NCBI GenBank assembly: GCA_011800155.1
Contig: JAALGH010000017.1
Span: 1-48,351, forward strand
Direction: 5' to 3'
Length of the DNA stretch: 48,351 bases
Origin: Flammulina velutipes
Taxonomy: Eukaryota; Basidiomycota; Agaricomycetes; Agaricales; Physalacriaceae
The notes under the pieces are model-generated. The model did no database searches and was not told the origin of the DNA. It was given only the letters and a program-made list of their open reading frames with translations. A program made the translations under genes and the position numbers. Shown piece after piece: positions 46,772 through 48,351 of this stretch. Numbering within the stretch: position 1 is the first letter of the stretch; each line of letters starts with the position of its first letter.

Positions 46772-47523
46772 TGTTTGGTATTTTGCAAAGGCTGTACACG
46801 ACACGGTTCACGTTCAGCTGGTAGCTAATTAGAAGTCTCTATGGTTTTCATAGTCGTACTGGTGGGCTTTGTTGTTCCATTCCGCCAAGTCTTAGCTCTA
46901 GTCATCCGTAGATCCTACCTGTGAAACCAGCACAAGAAAACTTCTATTCGCACAGCGAGAACATTGAAATAAAAAGATGGTCCGGATGTCGAGACAGGGT
47001 TGAATAATGACTGGAATTCGGAAGCGCGTTGAGTAGGGATCAAATAGATTTCCATAAGACAAGAACAGCGGCAAGACATTCGTGAAATAACGTACGGTAA
47101 GAATCCGAAAAAGTCTGTAGGTCGGCAGCAACGCGAACCTTTTTTTTTTTGCAGAAGATTGGAGCCCGTCACGCGACAAAGTCTTATCACGGCGGATCAT
47201 GATGCGTGATGACTCACAGTATGGGCGCTTGTTGGTGATGAGGTACGATCACGGTGATTTCGTACTTATCTGGTGAAAGTCATATATAGATATGAAAAAG
47301 CGGGGAAGACAAAAAAAGTAGTTAGCGCTCGATGTATACGTATTTGTACAATGTTTCGCTAGACTAAACGGTAGTTTGAATTGTTGGGCGAGAAGTAACG
47401 TGCGATGGTTCTCGCCCTTCTGCGCATATTTCGTGTTTGGCCTTGGCTGTACCGCCACGCGCGCGCCAAAGACGTTTGTGTCGCATCGATTCCGTCGTGT
47501 GTCGTAGAACGAGAGCGTTCTGT

Positions 47524-47968
47524 CTATCCGTCCCCACTCGCACGCGCCGATTGCCCTGCCGTTTGAGTCGTAAACACGCATGGTGGCGTGCCAGTAAGGT
47601 ATGCCGCTACGAACGCCTGGGGCGTGCGTTCCTGCGCTTAGGGGCAAAGTTCAGTGTACAGGTGACGTAGAGAGAATAGTAAAAACGCACACGAGTACCC
47701 AGACCGCGTCGCGATCGTCGAATATATCATGGAAAGCAAGCATGGCGCGCCACAGCATCAGTTCACCGTTTGTGCGGCGGGTGAAGGGGTCATAGATTCG
47801 TAGGAGGCGATTGATATGGATGTTGACGTAGAGACGGGGCATGACGTCTGTGTATCGTCAATCGTCGTCCAGGCTGGAGTACGACAAGACTCACCGTAGT
47901 GTCGGAAAGGTTGGACGTCTGAGAAGGTTTCAGCAAGACTCACGGTTAGCGTAACGAAAGAGAGACAT
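47524..47968 (-). CDS. small unidentified gene inside duplication, copy 2
   Basis: Same exon structure as 39094-39538, with the 24-nt micro-exon at 47895-47918. The coding bases seem unchanged, so whatever status copy 1 has, copy 2 shares. The first exon would start at the ATG near 47968. Confidence 0.4.
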
Positions 47969-48082
47969 ACATTTTTTTGCAAGTGGACGACTGGTGAAAG
48001 TTGGAACGCGAAAGGGCTGGTAAGTGCAGAGTAAAAGGTGAGAGGAAGGGGTGCGTTTGCCGTCACTCGCCTTTGCAGGTTA

Positions 48083-48351
48083 TTAGCGTACCCCAAATGA
48101 GAAGAGAACATGCTTTTTGGCGATTCGACGGCGATCTTCAGCGATGCAGATGGTTAGCACTACTTTGACAGCCCCCAAGTATGGTTGATGATTAAGTTTG
48201 CGCCATGGACGAAGCGGATTTAGTTCCCAGTGGTGCAAGAAATAAATATAATAGTTGTGGGCCTTGACAGAGGCCATTCCTCTTTTCTGGAAGCAGACAG
48301 GGTAGCAGAGATGCTCAGAGCTGTTTTGACCGCGCAGCTACCTTCATTCCA
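48083..48351 (-). pseudogene. coding-like exons of an unidentified gene, copy 2 (partial)
   Basis: Counterpart of 39654-39991, containing VKAHNYYIYFLHHWELNPLR. It runs off the window end, so its 5' part cannot be seen. Confidence 0.35.

Larger units (their letters stand above)
46772..48351 (+). repeat. direct segmental duplication, copy 2 (cut by window end)
   Basis: Counterpart of 38350-39922, with the same orientation and 8.4 kb downstream. The near-identity implies a recent duplication or gene conversion. The left edge is sharp at tgtttggtattttgcaaagg. Confidence 0.95.

Overview
The window reads as nuclear DNA of a mushroom-forming basidiomycete (Agaricomycetes-like). The evidence is many 40-65 nt introns with fungal GT...CTRAY...YAG signals, an expanded family of F-box proteins, an OrsD-type zinc-finger protein, a Ulp1/C48 protease, decayed gene copies, segmental duplications, satellites and a large palindromic inserted element. 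This looks like an accessory, repeat-rich region rather than a conserved core locus. No rRNA, intact tRNA or CRISPR was seen.

Left part (1-9640): a glycyl-tRNA synthetase copy with its introns kept but broken by in-frame TGA codons and frameshifts (868-3054), an unidentified coding-like stretch before it, a small foldback repeat near 4.2 kb, and several unidentified gene relics (5.4, 6.5-7.9 and 8.6-9.2 kb).

Centre-left (9643-19010): two spliceable genes on the minus strand. The first (9643-13140, 1059 aa when spliced) joins OrsD-like zinc fingers to a C-terminal domain that resembles a tyrosine recombinase. Keeping it open requires a candidate 25-nt intron. The second (15520-16855, 376 aa) is a Ulp1-type SUMO protease with its His, Asp, Gln and Cys motifs in place. 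A 2-kb minisatellite of 63-bp units follows (17049-19010).

Centre (19572-34447): three paralogous F-box genes on the plus strand. All three share a phase-2 first intron with a GC 5' splice site. A fourth, divergent F-box gene (42417-44110, minus) has an ordinary GT intron at the matching place. Between F-box genes 1 and 2 lie a duplicated block (21587-22860 and 25655-29840), tRNA-derived repeats, a multi-exon minus-strand gene, and a 2.8-kb element (26688-29488) made almost entirely of two inverted arms of about 1.2 kb. That element sits inside the second copy of the duplicated block, so the first copy serves as its empty site.

Right part (34448-48351): a gene for a predicted membrane/coiled-coil protein (35982-37191), a 1.6-kb direct duplication (38350-39922 and 46772 to the window end) carrying a small multi-exon gene, a 246-bp tandem repeat, the fourth F-box gene, and a gene 3' end cut off at the second duplication's edge. 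Product names rest on motifs read by eye. Splice models were checked by hand for phase and open frame, not by alignment to transcripts.
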